From Campylobacteraceae bacterium (GTDB lineage Bacteria > Campylobacterota > Campylobacteria > Campylobacterales > Sulfurovaceae): a DNA stretch of 16,951 nt. Positions 14,961-16,951 of this stretch are shown here, in pieces. The position numbers were made by a program, and so were the translations under genes. Positions within the stretch are counted from its first letter, which is position 1; each line of letters opens with the position of its first letter. The notes below the pieces were generated by a model. The model made no database searches. It saw nothing but the letters and a program-made list of their open reading frames with translations, and had not been told where the DNA came from. Where the stretch lies: NCBI GenBank assembly GCA_027026055.1, contig JALVPA010000074.1, positions 1 through 16,951 of the forward strand, given 5' to 3'.

Positions 14961-15548
14961 ATGAGTTATATCCCCTATGTAGTCGAACAAACCGGACGCG
15001 GCGAACGCAGTTACGATATCTATTCGCGATTGTTGAAAGACCGCATCGTTATGCTTAGCGGCGAGATCAACGACGCCGTCGCTTCCTCTATCGTAGCGCA
15101 GTTGCTCTTTCTGGAGGCGCAAGACCCCGACAAAGATATCTACTTTTATATCAACTCTCCGGGCGGGGTGATTACCAGCGGTTTTTCGATCTTCGATACG
15201 ATGAATTACATCAAACCCGACATCGTGACGATCTGTATCGGACAAGCGGCGTCAATGGGAGCGTTTTTGTTGGCGTCGGGTACCGAAGGCAAACGCTATG
15301 CGCTGCCCAATTCGCGTATCATGATTCACCAGCCTCTCGGCGGTGCGCAGGGACAGGCGACCGATATTTTGATCCAAGCCGAAGAGATCAAACGTCTCAA
15401 AGATACGCTCAATACCATCTTGGCGGAAAAGACGGGCAAAAAGATCAAGCAGATCGAAAAAGATACCGACAGAGACTACTTCATGTCTGCCAAAGAGGCG
15501 CAAGAGTACGGTCTGATAGACAAAGTACTCGATAAAAGTTTCGCATAG
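14961..15548 (+). CDS. clpP: ATP-dependent Clp protease proteolytic subunit ClpP
   Basis: ClpP is the serine peptidase chamber that degrades proteins unfolded by ClpX or ClpA. The 195-residue product has the Ser-His-Asp triad: S98 in GQAASMGAFLL, H123 in RIMIHQPLGG and D172 in DTDRDYFMS. The oxyanion-loop segment INSPGGVITSG starts at residue 64. The N-terminal residues are a short leader that is probably processed, ahead of the hydrophobic axial loop. An AAAGG ribosome site lies 9 nt before the ATG. The gene is followed after 9 bp by def, implying co-transcription, while tig lies 88 bp upstream. No clpX is in the window. Confidence 0.97.
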   Translation: MSYIPYVVEQTGRGERSYDIYSRLLKDRIVMLSGEINDAVASSIVAQLLFLEAQDPDKDIYFYINSPGGVITSGFSIFDTMNYIKPDIVTICIGQAASMGAFLLASGTEGKRYALPNSRIMIHQPLGGAQGQATDILIQAEEIKRLKDTLNTILAEKTGKKIKQIEKDTDRDYFMSAKEAQEYGLIDKVLDKSFA

Positions 15549-15557
15549 GGATCGTCG

Positions 15558-16085
15558 ATGGTTCGCGATATCGTAGTCTATCCCGACAAACGTCTCAAAA
15601 CCGTCTCCAAAGAGGTCGAAGCGTTTGACGAGGCGTTGCATACGCTGCTTGACGATATGTACGATACGATGCGCGCCAAAAACGGCGTAGGACTTGCCGC
15701 GATCCAAATAGGCGTACCGTTGCGCGCGCTCATTATCAATATCCCTCTCGAAGATGCCGCGGAAGGAGAAGAGGAACAACCTCGCGAAAATACGCTGGAG
15801 ATGATCAATCCCGTCATCGTCGAAAAGGACGGCTCTACGAAGTTTCAAGAAGGGTGCCTCTCCGTACCGGGTATCTACGAAGAGGTCGAACGTGCCAAAC
15901 ACGTTAAAGTCGAATATTTCGATCGCCACGGCGAAAAGCATACGATCGAAGACGACGATTTTTTGGCGATTGCGATGCAGCACGAGATCGATCACCTCGA
16001 CGGTAAAGTCTTCATCGAAAAACTCTCCTTTACCAAACGCAAAAAGTTCGAAAAAGAGTGGAAAAAGCGTCTGAAAAAGATTTGA
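15558..16085 (+). CDS. def: peptide deformylase
   Basis: Def removes the formyl group from the N-terminal methionine of nascent proteins, using a metal ion (usually Fe2+). The 175-residue product has all three family motifs: GVGLAAIQ (motif 1, residues 43-50), EGCLS with metal ligand C100, and QHEIDH with ligands H142 and H146 and catalytic E143. A Lys-rich C-terminal helix follows (about 160-175). An acidic insert, EDAAEGEEEQPREN, at about 65-78 lies in the loop between motifs 1 and 2. GGGA lies 6 nt before the ATG. It sits 9 bp after clpP and is likely in its operon; an inverted repeat with T-run downstream may end the transcript. Confidence 0.97.
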   Translation: MVRDIVVYPDKRLKTVSKEVEAFDEALHTLLDDMYDTMRAKNGVGLAAIQIGVPLRALIINIPLEDAAEGEEEQPRENTLEMINPVIVEKDGSTKFQEGCLSVPGIYEEVERAKHVKVEYFDRHGEKHTIEDDDFLAIAMQHEIDHLDGKVFIEKLSFTKRKKFEKEWKKRLKKI

Positions 16086-16117
16086 CGCCGCTTTAAACTC
16101 CCTTCGAGACGACTACG

Positions 16118-16140
16118 ATATGTCATTTTGACATATTTTT
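16118..16140 (+). terminator. inverted repeat with T-run after def: candidate terminator
   Basis: ATATGTCA (16118-16125), a 3-nt TTT loop and TGACATAT (16129-16136) form a perfect 8-bp stem, followed by TTTT and a T-rich stretch. The stem is AT-rich and weak for a classical terminator. The symmetric TGTCA/TGACA halves could instead be an operator for comM, which starts 60 bp further on. Confidence 0.5.
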
Positions 16141-16160
16141 ATTCTTCTTTCCCGAATCGT

Positions 16161-16168
16161 TATACAAT
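16161..16168 (+). promoter_or_regulatory. candidate comM promoter -10 (TATACAAT)
   Basis: TATACAAT contains two overlapping -10-like hexamers (TATACA and TACAAT) about 33-40 nt before the comM ATG, and follows a pyrimidine-rich stretch. No clear -35 is present. The inverted repeat at 16118-16136 lies just upstream. Confidence 0.35.
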
Positions 16169-16200
16169 TGTTAAAAATCATCGCAAAAGGGGAAGGAAGG

Positions 16201-16951
16201 ATGACTGCACCCGTAGAAGAAAAATCGTTGATGACGGTGACCGACGATTCGCAAGAGAAAAGCCCGAAACCTCTGCTCAACCGACTCAAAAGCGCCACGC
16301 TGGAGGGCGTGACGGCGCGCGAGGTAGAAGTGGAAGCAACCTTTACGAAAGGCTTGCCCGGATTCACCGTTGTGGGCTTGGCAGGTTCGGATATCCAAGA
16401 GGCCAAAGAGCGCGTCAAATCGGCGCTATTGCTCAACGAATTCGTCTTTCCGCCGTTAAAGATTACGATTTCGTTGGCGCCTTCGGAGCTACGCAAATCG
16501 GGCAGTCATTTCGATCTTTCGTTGGCGTTATTGATCGCCCTGCACAAAGAGACGATCGATTTGCCCGATATGTATGTTTTCGGCGAAGTGGGGCTTGACG
16601 GGAGCATCAAAAGCTCTTCGATGCTTTTTCCTTTGATTTTGTCGCTCAAAGAGCAAGGTTTGATTGAGCGTGCCGTCGTGCCCAAAGAGGCGATGGCACA
16701 TCTTAGACATATTTCGGGTGTTCGTTTTTATCCCGTAGAGAGCTTGGCGGAAGCGATCGCGCTGCTTAAAAGTGATGCGCAAGGTGTTGTGACCGAACAT
16801 TTCGATTATCCGGGAGATACCGTTCGTATCGGTGAAAAAACGTACTATTATCGCAGATATTACGAAAAAGACTTTGCCGATATCAAAGGACAAGGCGTCG
16901 CCAAACGCGCCGCACTGATTGCCGCGGCGGGGATGCACAATCTTTTTATGG
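16201..16951 (+). CDS. comM: YifB/ComM family AAA+ helicase-like ATPase, N-terminal part (3' truncated by window edge)
   Basis: ComM is a hexameric AAA+ protein that promotes branch migration during integration of transforming DNA; family members are also called Mg-chelatase-related proteins. The 250 visible residues hold the N-terminal Lon-protease-like (S5-fold) domain: ATFTKGLPGFTVVGL (46-60), AKERVKSALLLNEFVFP, KITISLAPSELRKSGSHFDL (87-106) and YVFGEVGLDG (125-134). The start of the AAA+ module follows, DFADIKGQGVAKRAALIAAAG (224-244), just before where Walker A is expected beyond the window. The ATG at 16201 has a strong purine-rich AAGGGGAAGGAAGG ribosome site. From this start there is an extra, polar segment of about 28 residues before LKSATLEG, where most relatives begin. 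A shorter start at 16231 is possible but lacks such a site. Confidence 0.92.
   Translation, partial: MTAPVEEKSLMTVTDDSQEKSPKPLLNRLKSATLEGVTAREVEVEATFTKGLPGFTVVGLAGSDIQEAKERVKSALLLNEFVFPPLKITISLAPSELRKSGSHFDLSLALLIALHKETIDLPDMYVFGEVGLDGSIKSSSMLFPLILSLKEQGLIERAVVPKEAMAHLRHISGVRFYPVESLAEAIALLKSDAQGVVTEHFDYPGDTVRIGEKTYYYRRYYEKDFADIKGQGVAKRAALIAAAGMHNLFM

Noticed and set aside
1..16951. Mobile elements, CRISPR arrays, toxin-antitoxin or defence genes, tRNA or rRNA
   Set aside because: I looked on both strands and found no transposase, integrase, spaced direct repeats, cloverleaf or ribosomal signature; gene content and spacing are those of a core chromosomal region.

Overview
This window is a compact housekeeping stretch from a bacterium that is most likely a member of the Campylobacterota (the former Epsilonproteobacteria). 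Three things point there: the ruvC-dnaA-dnaN gene order with TTCAC-core DnaA boxes on both sides of dnaA, the tig-clpP-def-comM order, and thymidylate synthesis by flavin-dependent ThyX. Promoter-like -10 elements of TAAAAT/TATAAT type without clear -35 boxes also fit. The genus cannot be read from the sequence; the moderate GC content is closer to Sulfurovum- or Hydrogenimonas-like lineages than to Helicobacter or Campylobacter, but this is inference.

Layout. From 2 to 1353 on the + strand lie the last codons of an unidentified gene and an HI0933/YhiN-type flavoprotein, translationally coupled through a TTGA overlap. From 1321 to 7158 on the - strand, transcription runs dnaA, dnaN, pyrG, recJ: replication initiation, the sliding clamp, CTP synthesis and a DHH single-strand exonuclease. 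The 128-bp dnaA-ruvC spacer and the 187-bp dnaA-dnaN spacer carry DnaA-box-like sites, the second next to a very AT-rich tract. Together they look like a bipartite chromosome origin. ruvC (+) then converges on a - strand pair, thyX followed by a YcbB-like L,D-transpeptidase joined by an ATGA overlap. thyX is divergent from dgt (+), sharing a 58-bp promoter region with overlapping -10 elements. From dgt to the right edge everything is on the + strand: dgt, typA, tig, clpP, def and a 3'-truncated comM.

How the genes fit together. The left and centre hold origin and DNA-metabolism functions: DnaA, the clamp, RuvC and RecJ, plus three nucleotide-pool enzymes (PyrG, ThyX, Dgt). The right part serves nascent proteins: TypA and trigger factor act at the ribosome, peptide deformylase trims the N-terminal formyl group, and ClpP degrades proteins. 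ComM processes DNA branches during natural transformation.

I found no mobile element, CRISPR array, rRNA or tRNA, and no clearly novel multi-gene system. The points that merit a second look are the two-part origin with helically phased DnaA boxes, the thyX/dgt promoter overlap, a structured and possibly antisense-coding spacer between typA and tig, and the extended N-terminus of ComM.
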